64,000 nt of DNA from Costus lasius (Eukaryota; Streptophyta; Magnoliopsida; Zingiberales; Costaceae). Numbering within the stretch: the stretch's first letter is position 1; every line of letters starts with the position of its first letter. Positions 1-10,811 of the stretch are shown one piece after another. Both the position numbers and the translations under genes were made by a program. Below the pieces are notes generated by a model, which was not told where the DNA came from, did not search any database, and saw nothing but the letters and a program-made list of their open reading frames with translations. The DNA is taken from the NCBI GenBank assembly GCA_027563935.2, contig CM050449.1:85033178-85097177 (forward strand), written 5' to 3'.

Positions 1-1284
1 AAAATTCAAATTGCAATTAATGCCACCATTCATGATCCACCAATCAAGTGATTGATGATTGAAGCAATAAATGTCAAAATTCCTTTCACACCAAGGAATT
101 TTGAATTAAAGGAAGGCTAGTCATTCATCATCATCAGAGGAATGATTTAATAATTTTAAAGCACCCTCAAAGCTACATTCGCCCAAAGAAGAGGGAAGAT
201 TCAAAGAACCAACATACAAGGCAATCCACTCACGAGGAAAGGAGCTAGGCAACAATTAATGTTGATTTTTCTTTTCCATTTCTTTTTGTAAACATTAAGG
301 GGGAAAATGTGTCTTCTACCCACCCTTAGTCCTATCTACAAAAGCTTGTAATGCATCATTCATGACATAGTGCAATTGACGAGTTGTTTCCTACAAAATC
401 CTTGGACTTGGATCTATTTCTCCCACTTTCTCCTCTCTAGCTGAATTTCTTCTCATCTTCTCATGACATTATCTTCACCTTCTCGAAAGCTTATTCTCTT
501 CAAAAATCAACAAACATCCCAATGGCTCAAAGGGCACAAATCTAATAAAGAAAATCTCCATGGTGCAAATACAAAGAGAAGACCCCGCTAAGTTATTCAC
601 ATTGTCTCTTCTTAAATTTATTATTATGATTTTACTTGCAATCACTTCTTCCTCTCAATAGGTATTGGCACTAGGCTATTTGTTGGGAAATCATCAAGAG
701 TAAGGTCTTCATCCATTACTTGCACAAGAAAAGCAAGGATGCTGAAACTTCAAAGATGCGATGTCCATGGCTTCAACAACAAGTATTCTTGCTAAGTTCT
801 CTAACTCAATGAGTGAAAATATATCCTTTTGGTTTCAACAACTCTCTTACTACACTCTTCTTGTTTCATGTAGGAAATTGGTTCAAGCGTATTATTAATA
901 AAGTGGTGATCTCTTGAAGACGTGCACACGTTCTTCCCCCTCTCTAAATAATCTTAAAATTGTTCAGATAGAGAATTTGATGGCTTAACCTCCCTCTTAA
1001 CCTATTTTATTGTAAAGGACTATTATTTGACATTAAAAGCCACCCATGCTTGTACGGGTTTGTTGTAAGGACGGCGTGTAAGCTCATAGGGCCCTACTTG
1101 CCTATTGTACAAAACACAAAAACACTAATTTTCAAATCTTGTTAAAAGCAAATTTTGGTATCCATACAAAATAGAAAAATATTTCTCAAAATGCGTTTGC
1201 TTGTAAGCCCATCTCATGTATTCCCACCCCACATCATTAAGACTAAGTCGTCCATCAAATTTTATATAACTCGGAGCTTCATAG
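1..1284. other. Intergenic, no gene seen
   Basis: AT-rich DNA with no open frame that I recognise. Positions 1073-1241 resemble 31201-31407 further along the unit (listed separately). Identical in copy 2 (32786-34069). Confidence 0.6.
1073..1241. repeat. Diverged direct repeat, left member
   Basis: Shares blocks such as gtgtaagctcata, acttgcctatt, tttcaaatctt and attcccaccc, in the same order, with 31201-31407. This looks like an old dispersed repeat family. Copy 2 equivalent is 33858-34026. Confidence 0.6.
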
Positions 1285-1590
1285 AAATTATGGCCCACTT
1301 GTAAAATCTATCATAACCATAATTTTTAGAAGAGCATAGAAGAAATCATGGCCGGGTCATGATGGTTGTCATGGCCATGAAGTCCTCATTTTTTAAATTG
1401 TAGATACTAGAAATCATGGCCCACATGTGATTTTTGTCATGACCATAATCCTTTTGGGATGCTTTCTCATATTTAGATAAAAGACATCACGACTCACCTA
1501 TGAAATTTGTCATGGTTGTGATCCTGTCTAGCCAACTTCGTAGAAACCCAAAGAAAGAATCATGGCCTGCTAATAAAATTGGTTATGCAA
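1285..1590. repeat. Hairpin array A (about 61-73 bp period)
   Basis: Four successive stem-loops. Unit 1: AAATTATGG 1285-1293 with CCATAATTT 1317-1325. Unit 2: TCATGGCC 1346-1353 with GGCCATGA 1373-1380. Unit 3: ATCATGG 1413-1419 with CCATAAT 1443-1449, one mismatch. Unit 4: ATCACGA 1486-1492 with TTGTGAT 1516-1522, one G-T wobble. A half unit follows near 1559-1590. Loops are 23, 19, 23 and 23 nt. The layout matches the arrays inside the LTRs at 9462 and 11808, so this is probably a fragment of an old Tat-type LTR; that origin is inference. Confidence 0.7.
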
Positions 1591-4391
1591 AGATTCTTCT
1601 CGCTAGCTGTGACACCTTCATTTTCTTACAGGAATTGGTTTGTTCTTGAAATAAATTTTAAGGGAAACATATATGAAAGGTCCTTAACATATTTATGAAG
1701 TATTTGGAATGCTTTTGGGGAGTATTTTGGGCCAAGCAATGAGAAGGATGACTACATGGGAGATTGCACCAAACACCTTTGTTCAGAGGCTTAGATATGT
1801 GCTTTCTTCATTGATTCTGTTGTTGATAAATCCTCATTTCATATACATTTTGCTAATTTGGTTTTCCATTGTAGTTAATTATAAGGGATTTGGTTGTTCA
1901 AACAATGTAGGCGATGGCATAAATATTATTCAACGACAAGGGCATAGCCCATTAGATATTTTTATGAATTAAAATTATGTTTTTCCTCTTTAATATAACA
2001 ACTATATATGTTGTTGATTCAACTATTTGCACGTTAATTTCCATGTATCACTCTAGCCAAGTTTTGAATGTTGTTTGACATCGTGAGATGTACTATAAGG
2101 TGAATCGTGATGTCAGATATATAATAGTTGTATAGCTCGATCGGATCACCAAAGTAGAAAGCTACATGCTACCTGCTATGGAACTGATCCACTAGCTTCA
2201 CCATGATCATTAAACATTAGTCAAGCTAATGACCTAAAAGAAGCACTTTGTGGGAGTCAACCTAAATTTCTTTCCTTTATTTCTATTTTTTATTTGTATA
2301 TATGGCGTTAGTCTTGTAATATTTTTTTATTTATTTTTTTGTATATTTAAATTTTAAGAACAAACTTCATATTCCAAATGTTAATAATTTAATCTATTTT
2401 CAAAACTTTTCAAAAATAATTTTCAGACTCGAGTGAAAAATCATGGTCACAACCGTGAACACAACCTCAGCCGTGATCAAAAGAAGGAGAAAAGGGAATG
2501 TTTGTTGCATAAAAAAACATATGTAACAACACAAAATCCCTTTGTAAGTATCACTTCCCAACCTTCCTAATGATGGATATATTTTCTTTTATGATATGAT
2601 AAATTATTCAATAACGAAATAGAGTTGTAAAATAATCTAAAACTTTAGGGTTTTAGGAGAGCTCATCGAGAGCTCATTGAGAGCTATAAAAGAATCTAAA
2701 ACTTTACAGATTTCTCAGCCCGATTCTAGTTGATGACACTTGACTTATTCTTTACCGATTTCTCCTTTGCTAGGCTATAAAAGAATCTAAAACTTTAGGG
2801 TTTTAGGAGAGCTCATTGAGAGCAAAAATCTACCAATTTTGAACCACTCCCATTTCCTCCAAGTGCCGAATTGAAGCTGAGAAGGCATCAATGGTGACAG
2901 AAACATAGCAACACTTTATGTTGTTCGTATACGATTGTATATCTATAATTAAATTGCAAAATTCATACATAAGGTAGTTACGACTGTGGATAAGAGTTCC
3001 TACTTTAAATTGCATTGAAATCCATTAAGCATTGAGAGAGATTAGAGTTGGAGTAGTCAGGTGTCATCTGCTATAATCGAGCTTTATAGATGGAACCATA
3101 GGCCATGATTGTAATCATGGGGGCAACTATAGATAGAATAAAATGATTATGCTTTTGTTTATTGGGGGCAAATTATATATTTTTTTTTTTTGTATAGAAC
3201 TATAAATATACATTTATAGTTAATGTTTATAATTCAAATAAATGTTGCCCCACACCTACTATCATGAATCATCATGCTCTACTATTTACTACCATTGATA
3301 GGTCAGACAAGATGCCAATCCTAATATATTTATTGGTGGGAAAAATCTTATCTTGATTATACATATTCCTTTTTATAATTTGTGGCATACCTGATTATAG
3401 CCTTCATATTATACATTTGATACATGTGAGTTTTTATGGTATCGAAATATAGAACTAATTATTTAGGAATATGTAGTGACCTTATATCTCAAGGTCATAT
3501 AAAATATTGTCAGAATGAGAATGCTTATGCCACTGATATACCAATGAATATATAACATTATCAATTTAGGTGTTTTTAGTACATTTGTCTCTCGCATGTA
3601 TTCATATGACTTGATATCTTATATGATGTGCCAACATTCTTGTCATTAGTCACTAGATATATTAGTGTAAGTATATAAATATTGTCTAAATCTATAAAAC
3701 ACTTTATTAGGGATATTTTAGAAGGATCATATTATTCTAAAAATATTATTATAAATATCAAGTATACAAAATAATCGTAATATCTTTGATTAAATATAAA
3801 TAAACATGAAAAGATATCTGCTAAAACCCGTTATCCATTTATTGTTCTCCAAAACATACACTGAAAGAATTTTAAATGTCACATAATCACCTCTAATGTT
3901 TATGTAAAATCTATAATGCAAAAATTATGGATTGCAAATAGGCACCCATAGAAATCATTAGTTAGATAGATATTTGAATTTGATTCCTTGATTGATAGTA
4001 ATCAATGCATGTCCATTAGAAAAGTATGAGATATTATAGATTGAAGTAGTAATTCTCATGGACATGTCACACCCTCTTTCTTATTCAATAATAAGTTGTT
4101 CCAACCAAGCCCATTCCTTTTAGGAAATCCTCTTTGATATCTTTGCTTTTCTCTCATGTAGACAGCTACCTACTTATTATATTATAGCAGGCAATACTTA
4201 TTTATAGAAATTTATTCATAAAATAAGCTTTAAAATAACTATTTTATTAAAATTGGCTTTCTCCAACCGAAATGAATTGTTAAACCACTCTGTTCCTCAT
4301 ATCTAATCCTAGTCTTTTTTCCTTGTTACAACAAACTTTGTATTAAATAGTAACACAAAACAGATTGCTAATTTTAGTTATATAATGTTCG
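1591..4391. other. AT-rich upstream region of the GDSL gene
   Basis: No credible gene. An open frame at 1709-1972 (87 codons, hydrophobic middle) resembles no family I know and has no visible promoter or intron context. Isolated hairpins of the array type occur at 2440-2446/2471-2477 (ATCATGG with CCGTGAT) and 3103-3110/3113-3120 (CCATGATT with AATCATGG, 2-nt loop). Long AT runs fill 3140-4390. Differences from copy 2 begin at 2367 and become frequent, about 16 in 2 kb. Confidence 0.5.
2634..2826. repeat. Local direct repeat with gagctcattgagagc motif
   Basis: A block of about 48 bp (aatctaaaactttagggttt followed by taggagagctca) occurs near 2634-2685 and again near 2782-2823. A partial third start (gctataaaagaatctaaaac) lies near 2683. 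The short motif gagctcat-gagagc is itself doubled in the first block. Copy 2: 35419-35611, with one G to T change. Confidence 0.7.
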
Positions 4392-4399
4392 TATAAATA
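4392..4399 (+). promoter_or_regulatory. TATA box of GDSL gene, copy 1
   Basis: TATAAATA lies 64-71 bases upstream of the chosen ATG at 4463, a normal spacing for a plant core promoter with a short 5' leader. Transcription starting about 30 bases downstream would begin near 4424. That makes the in-frame upstream ATG at 4424 an unlikely start. Confidence 0.6.
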
Positions 4400-4462
4400 T
4401 TCATTGTATTTGTAAGCAAGGGATTGCATAGTGTTTGTCTCCTCTTAATGCATAGAAAAAAT

Positions 4463-6040
4463 ATGGCACTGATCAAGCTCATCATAAGTCTTATTCTACT
4501 ACAATTTCACTCAACAAAAGCCCACAATTCCAACAAGACAACAATTGTGCCTGCCATAATCGTCTTTGGTGACTCCATTGTTGATCCTGGCAACAATAAT
4601 GTCCTTTTCACCGTTGTGAAGAGCAATTTTCCACCTTATGGTCGAGATTTCATTAATCATATGCCTACTGGTCGATTCTCTAATGGAAAAATTAGTATGG
4701 ATTTCCTAGGTAATATAGGTCCTCTCTTGTTAGCAAAATAAAAATTTCAATCTCATAAGTTATATTATATTAGCTTCACAATCTACTCCTACTTGCAGCT
4801 TCTAAATTGGGAGTCAAGGAATATATACCAGCTTTTCTTGGTACACAGCTTAGCCCCCAAGATCTCATCACTGGTGTAAGCTTTGCTTCTGCAGGAACAG
4901 GTTATGATCCTCTCACGGCAACAGTCGCGGTATCATCTATTTTGATATCTTTATTTATATTTAATTTTTAGAAACTATATATTTACCTTTCACATTAATA
5001 AGAGTATATATTGGGAATGTTGATACTATTGATACAGTCAGTCATCCCTCTACCTCAACAACTTGAGTACTTCAAACAATACAAAAAGAGATTGGAAGGC
5101 ATTTTAAGAGAGAAGATGGAACAACATTTGTTAGAGAGTTTGTTCATTGTTTGTTCAGGTTCAAATGATGTAGTTGAATATTTTAGCAATCCAATGGAGC
5201 AACATGCCAGAGATATGAATTCACAGGCAAAGTACTTGGTCCAAATTGCTTCAAGATTTTTGCAGGTAATTTTAAAATATAAATGTAATTTCCAAGTAAT
5301 ATATCAACCATATAAAATGTACAATGAGATGTAAGCTTAAAGATAACTAGAGAAAGTTGAATTATTTGAAGATGAAATTAAGTATCCATCTTGGTCACAT
5401 ATCCATGGATTATAGATGATACATTCGAGTACTTGATTTTTTTTTTCTTTAATTAGATGACTTGTTTTCTAATAGGATTTAGCTAGTCAAGGAGCAAGGA
5501 AGGTGGGTGTTGTTGGAATTCCACCAGTTGGTTGCATGCCATCACAAAGAGTTCTAGCTGGTGGAATCTTTACTGAATGTGCAGATGGATCCAACCAATT
5601 TGCACAAACATACAATGAAAAGTTAATCATGGAGATAAAAAGACTTAATTCCATCCTTAAAGGGAAGAAAATATTCTATATTGATGTCTACTCTATCCTA
5701 TTTAATATTATTCAGCATCGGTCCACATATGGTAAGTTTGACCAACCAAATATTTACAAGAAAATAATTTTCTTATGCATAACTTTCACACACTTGTTAA
5801 TATATTATAAGATTGATAAGTTGAAATTTTCTCATAACTTGTGTTGCAGGATTCCAAGTTTCAGAGAGAGGTTGTTGTGGGACAGGAACATTAGAGGTGG
5901 CTGTTCTATGTAATGCATTGACTACAACTTGTAGAAATGCTTCAGAGTATATTTTTTGGGATAGCTACCATCCAACGGAAAGGGCTAATGAGGTCCTTGT
6001 AGAGCAACTTGTCCAAAAGTATATCAGCTTCATCAAATGA
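4463..6040 (+). CDS. GDSL esterase/lipase, five exons, copy 1
   Basis: Serine hydrolase of the plant GDSL (SGNH) family, predicted to be secreted and to cleave ester bonds in lipids or cell-wall esters. I read exons 4463-4709, 4799-4929, 5038-5265, 5476-5731 and 5850-6040, all with GT-AG introns (phases 1, 0, 0, 1), giving 350 residues, the usual family length. Residues 1-20 look like a signal peptide. Block I is FGDS with nucleophile Ser38, block [10 protein letters not shown] at about 110-117, block III GSND with Asn169, and block V DSYHP with Asp325 and His328, so the catalytic set is complete. The start at 4463 places the signal peptide at the N-terminus; an ATG at 4424 would add 13 residues before it. 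Residue 284 is Arg (CGG, 5719-5721), where copy 2 and the family as I know it have Pro. The substrate is unknown. Confidence 0.9.
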
Positions 6041-6144
6041 GATATTCATGAATCTATTTGAGTCAAAATTACTTCTTTCAATTGCTTGGCTCTAGTGCCA
6101 AACAAGCAAATAAATATCTCAATGTCAAATATAAATTTCCTATT

Positions 6145-6150
6145 AATAAA
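6145..6150 (+). terminator. Poly(A) signal of GDSL gene, copy 1
   Basis: AATAAA lies 105 bases after the TGA stop, in AT-rich DNA with upstream aaataaatat-type elements. This is consistent with a plant 3' end. Confidence 0.5.
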
Positions 6151-7856
6151 ATCTCAATTGCCCATATCCACTTTGATTGTCACCATGCTTCTTAAATTCT
6201 AAAAGAGACATTGCCATATCAACATTTGTGTTCAAGTGGGAGAAACATATATTATAATTGTTGTGGACATAAAATTCTCATTTACAAAGTTGTGGCATGT
6301 CAATATGATAATGATATCAATAGAAAAAAGTTGTGGCATGTCAATATGATAAAATTCTTACCTTCCAATACAAGGAAAGGCACTCATTCAAGTTCCACAA
6401 ATCAAGGCTTGAGTTTCTTGATCCATAATTTCTAACAAGGACTGGAGGTGAATAAGATGAACCTTGTCCTCTAGGCATCAGTGTCACACAAATTGGCCAT
6501 AGGTAGTGACTATATGAGATTTATAATCACAATCGGTGACAATGATCACGGTCCATGAACAACAAATTGTGCATAACAACGTCAAGTGATTTTAACAGCA
6601 ATCTTGAATTTTGTAGAGTTTTTGTAATGAAATCATGAGCTATGTTGCTTAAAACTTAATTTTTGAACATGAGAAGTAACCTGTATATCTTCTTGTGCCA
6701 TGAACCAATATAATTCCCTTTATTTTGTTATTCAACTATTATTCATTTACTTAAAAAAAAAGTTTATTTCACATGCTTTTATGAGAGCAGAATAAACTCA
6801 TGTCTTAGATATAGTAAATATGCATTGAAAGATGTTTTTTATTGTAAAAAAATCCATAATTAAACTTATAAAGATTAGCTCACGAGAGTGTTATTTGATT
6901 TAATAGTTGTTGCTCAATTTACATATTTTTATATTTGATTTATAGATTCTATACGCTACCCTAATAGGTCACTTTTATAATGTTAGAAAACCTATAACTA
7001 AACTTGTAAGCTTAGTCAACGAGAGTGACTAAAATTACTTGAGGGTCTAAAATTATAATAGAACTTAATGTAACTTGATAAGCTATGAGATTGTCTATTA
7101 GGTTAACATTTGGTTGGTAGCATATGAGAGGGGACAGCTGTATCATATGATATTTTTTTGTTAACTTGTTGAATTAATTTAACAAATAAATTTCACTTGT
7201 TTTAGCGTCTGGTATCAATGTGGAGAAACCCTAGTTACAAACTCTTCAGTATTTGATATCTCTTTGGATCAACATTCTAGCTTTTAAATTTTTTCTTTTA
7301 TTTAAAACTGTTGAAAATCGTTCACTTAGTGAGTATAATTAAAATTAATTGGTACTTAGTATATAGATCCTCATGAGAACAATAATCTTTCATATTACTT
7401 CGATATAATTGTGCCCTTGTGGCTACATCAATGATCATCCAAGCAATTGGGACAAACTTCTATGCAATGCCAAATTATCCTACAATAGTATAGTCAATAG
7501 AACCAATCGTCTATCCCTTTTCCATAAAAACTTAGGTTACTAGCCCAATAAGGTGATAGACCATTTTCCCATGTTTAAGCACTTTAGAACTTTTTTTGCC
7601 TACTTGTGATTTTGCTTTACGCACTTTGCATATGCATCATAGCATACTAGCTAAAATGTTAGATTCTTTACTCTCATATCATCAAGATGTCATATTATGA
7701 GTACGTGAGCAACATGGACATGGAATAGGATGAAAGTTGGATGATATGGGCAAAGTCAATGATAATGCCTATGTTCTTAGCCTGTCACGAGAACTTGGGA
7801 TCTCCACCTGATGTAGTGCAAGTCCCAACCTACCAAAAATTTTCAACAGATAACGA
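6151..7856. other. Intergenic, no gene seen
   Basis: AT-rich DNA without a recognisable coding frame or transposon domain. A 25-bp direct repeat lies at 6286-6351. The A-run at 6753-6761 is one base longer in copy 2. An inverted repeat CATATGA/TCATATG with a 16-nt loop lies near 7120-7150. Confidence 0.5.
6286..6351. repeat. 25-bp tandem repeat, period 41
   Basis: The block aaagttgtggcatgtcaata plus tgata occurs at 6286-6310 and 6327-6351. Copy 2: 39071-39136. Confidence 0.8.
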
Positions 7857-8095
7857 CTATGATATCATAGCCTGCCTGTAATGCCATATCACGATTGTGA
7901 CCAAGATCACAGCCCTAACCGCAAAGCAATTTGTGGAATTTTGTAAAAAAAACCTAGAAGCTATCACAACCATGACATACATCATGGCCTAACCGTAACA
8001 CAAAATCATGGCCACGACCGAGATCATTGCCTGATCATTAAACAATATGTGGATTTTGCATAATGGACTGAGAGCCAACACAGCCGTGATGTACC
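7857..8095. repeat. Hairpin-type repeat B with about 116-bp tandem period
   Basis: Begins with a perfect 14-bp palindrome, ctatgatatcatag (7857-7870; one base differs in copy 2). A stem CCATGA/TCATGG lies at 7970-7975/7982-7987. A block of about 116 bp is duplicated imperfectly: compare the caatttgtggaattttg region near 7927 with caatatgtggattttg near 8043. The vocabulary (atcatggcc, gccgtgat) is that of arrays A, C and D, so this is probably another LTR remnant. Confidence 0.55.
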
Positions 8096-8434
8096 TATGA
8101 CAGCCTCAAAAAAGCTAGAACAACCTCCTTCAAAGGCCCTACAACGATCACAACATCCTAGCATGCCTCCTAAGCAATACATGGTAGTAATTAGCCCTTC
8201 TTCGGCTTATATGGAGCTCATTCAGCCCATGTTCTTTCTCCCATTCATCTTCTTGTGTTTTGGTCTAAGGCACCAAGCTGTTCGCTAGATCGTGTGGTTG
8301 CCCCGAGTCATGCTTGAAGAAAAAAATTTGGCTTGCTCGCTTGAGGTCAGTGCAAATTAATTTCTATAGAATTGGGTGTCATTGTTCTTCATCATTTATC
8401 GGGTATTGCTCAAATACATATCTTAATGGTTAGT
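8096..8434. other. Short intergenic stretch before relict LTR
   Basis: No feature recognised. A 63-codon open frame begins at 8097 but looks like chance. Confidence 0.5.
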
Positions 8435-9972
8435 TGATAGAGGCGTACCGCAAGTGCACGGTCTTTCGTATAATATAAAGTATCGACCCCATGAGGACTA
8501 GGGGTCAAGTACTAACTAATCAGTTAATCAATAGCTAGGTAATCGATTAATGGAGAAATGACTAATACCCTAATGCAAACAAATAAACTACAGCTAATCA
8601 AGAACAAGCAGAACAGGAAACAAGCAATCGGGGTTTTACTGTCTTGAGAGAAAATTGGGGTTTCAGGTTTCACCACACTGAAGCATGCAAGAAAATTAAT
8701 GCTGATATTTTAATTGAATTTTTACCTATGTTCTTAAGGTAATCCTTCCTAGGGTACAGACACACTCCCTCTCAGGACACGATCTGGTGTCCAACTTAAC
8801 CCAAGTCTCCTACTCTCGTGGCTTAATGGGTTAAGCAGACCCAATGAGTTCTGTGATGGATTAGGGTTCCTAGGGTGATTTTGACAACTCTCGTGGCCGA
8901 AATCACCAGTCCAGTCTAAGGGGATCCGATGATTGTGGTTCATCTCTCAGTCCTACCCACAACATCTAAAACATAAATATGTATGGCCAGTACATAATCA
9001 TGAATTAAAACTTCCTAGACATGAATAAGAACAAAGACAAATATGAGAAATATATATATCAAGCATTAATATTCAACATTCTTATAGTGGGCTACGCCCA
9101 AACCCCGAAAAAAAGTTTACGCTACAAGATACATCATTAAACACATGAAATCTCTCATACAAATTGATTCAAACTAGAGGGAGGAGTATATCCTTGACGA
9201 AAGAGGGTGGAGCACAATCTTCAGCGTCCAAACGAGGAAGAAATCGCGCTAGAATAGTGTCACCGTCTAGAAAAACGCTCCAAAATGGTAAGTCTTGCCG
9301 TTTTGCTTTGTTCTCCTCAACCAGTCACCCAAATCACGTGATTCCAATTCCAAAACGTTCATCTCCCAATTAGGAAGGTCTCCGTAAAATTTTAGAAAAT
9401 TCAACTCTACGAATAGTAAGTTACGAGCAAAAAACCGAATGTCTATCGACATTGGGTGGAACCGTTCATGGCCGTGTATGAATGCACGGCCATGCTGTGA
9501 ACGGCTTGTCGAGGTTGATTTTCTGAAAAACTTACTCTTCACGGCCGTGTATGTGTTCACGGGTGTGGCTGTGAACACTTCGTTCAGTTTTGGAAAAGTT
9601 GGCCGATCTCTTCACCGCCGTGCATGGTTGCACAGGCGTGCCCGTGAATGGCTCGGCGCAGTCTGGGAATGCAGGCTCATACAAGGCCGTCCATGGATAC
9701 ATGGCCATGCCTGTGAAGAGTGTAGAAAAGTCTGTTTGAGCTGAAATTTGACATGTAGCTTCGTCTCATCATGAAGAATCATTTTGTATCTTCAAATCTT
9801 CCAAATTCCATCGATTTTAGGGCAAAATCCCTACAATTCAATAAAACTAAGAAAAAGTGAAGACTCTGAAGAATATGAAGCATTTAAGCAAATAAATGAG
9901 ACAAAACATGCATTTTACTTTAAAATACTAATCGAATTAAGCCACGATATATCATATATTTGTATGTCATCA
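8435..9972 (-). repeat. Relict Tat/Athila-type LTR, copy 1
   Basis: Shares landmarks, in the same order and orientation, with the Tat LTR at 10812: a start (plus-strand view) with cgcaagtgcacggt and a phrase on the fixed start, then aacaagcaatc, tttcaccac, a gccnnaaccccgaaa-type block followed by gtttacgctaca, a four-unit hairpin array, and an end with a gaagactctgaagaatatga-type block. TG at 8435 and CA at 9972 are my best ends, giving about 1.54 kb. No matching second LTR is seen, so this is a solo or orphaned LTR. It differs from copy 2 at about 1.4% of sites, the most diverged part of the unit. Confidence 0.6.
9462..9716. repeat. Hairpin array C inside relict LTR
   Basis: Four units, about 70-76 bp apart. 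Unit 1 has outer arms CCGTTCA 9462-9468 / TGAACGG 9498-9504 and inner arms TGGCCGTG 9469-9476 / CACGGCCA 9485-9492, with a 5-nt bulge on the 3' side. Unit 2 has TTCACGGCC 9538-9546 / GGCTGTGAA 9567-9575, with one G-T pair that becomes G-C in copy 2. Units 3 (from about 9611) and 4 (from about 9682) are weaker. Confidence 0.75.
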
Positions 9973-10811
9973 TTAGTGTAGTTTTACCTCTATATGCATT
10001 TCCACTTCCCTCGTCTAAAGACCCTCTCACAGTTTTACCTCTACATTATCACATAAAACCTAGAGTCAAAATGAAGGAGCATTCCTCCCATTACTCCATC
10101 TGCACCAAATAAAGCATTAGAGTCAGCCACAAACAACTATCGTCTGTTCACAGCGGTCCGCTCATTGTATTCAATTTTGTCACAGTTTTCAGCAACTTAG
10201 TCTAGTCTTGCATTGTGATTGGTAACTATATCAAGAGCTAATTACTAGGATCCAACATCCTAAGAACCTAGTTCCACTATGTGAGGTATTTTATTTCTCT
10301 GTGCATGGATGTATTGGAGATCATGATACATCAACTCATAGTCGCAATGCATTCTAGAATTTGGTTCTAGTAAATCATACTTTGGATTATTTGGGATATT
10401 TTATTTCAATAATAGGTTTCCCATAAAGGTTGCCGTGGCATAATTATTCTAGTTTTACCTCTTGTATGTCAGGGGTTGGAACTAAATCAAGTGGGTGAGA
10501 AATAGGTTTGACATATCTCTTCATCTTTTTCCTCACTCTCTTTTTCTTCAATGCTTTTCTCAATTCTATAACTCTCTGGTTCACTCTCCTATAACTCATT
10601 GTTCCTTACTTGAGATTCCTCTAATGCTTCTATAGGTCTAGCTAAGTCTATCACTTGTTGGGCTATCTGGTTTCCTAATATCTGGAAGTGGTTGGTTACA
10701 CTATCTACTTTGGATATTAGTTCCTAAACAATTCACATTGTTTTGCCTTTTCTTATTAAGTTATTGATTTTGCTTGTTTTGAGCAATTATGAAGATTCCA
10801 CGTAAGGCTTC
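9973..10811. other. Probable Tat internal debris between two LTRs
   Basis: No intact frame. On the minus strand, 10560-10790 reads as a glutamate-rich, coiled-coil-like peptide broken by stops (fragments such as LISKVDSVTNHF and QIAQQVIDLARPIEALEESQ). This would fit retroelement debris, but I cannot assign it to a protein. Confidence 0.35.

Noticed and set aside
1285..1590. CRISPR-like array
   Set aside because: Repeat units are degenerate, palindromic and without constant repeats or unique spacers, and the sequence is plant.
1709..1972. 87-codon open frame with a hydrophobic middle, present in both copies
   Set aside because: No family resemblance, no promoter or splice context, and it lies in AT-rich DNA where such frames arise by chance.
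4424..4462. Upstream in-frame ATG as start of the GDSL protein
   Set aside because: It would put 13 extra residues before a clean signal peptide, and it lies about where transcription should begin given the TATA box at 4392.
4463..6040. GDSL gene as a pseudogene, because the open frames are short and separated
   Set aside because: The gaps are explained by four GT-AG introns whose removal gives one 350-residue chain with all catalytic blocks.
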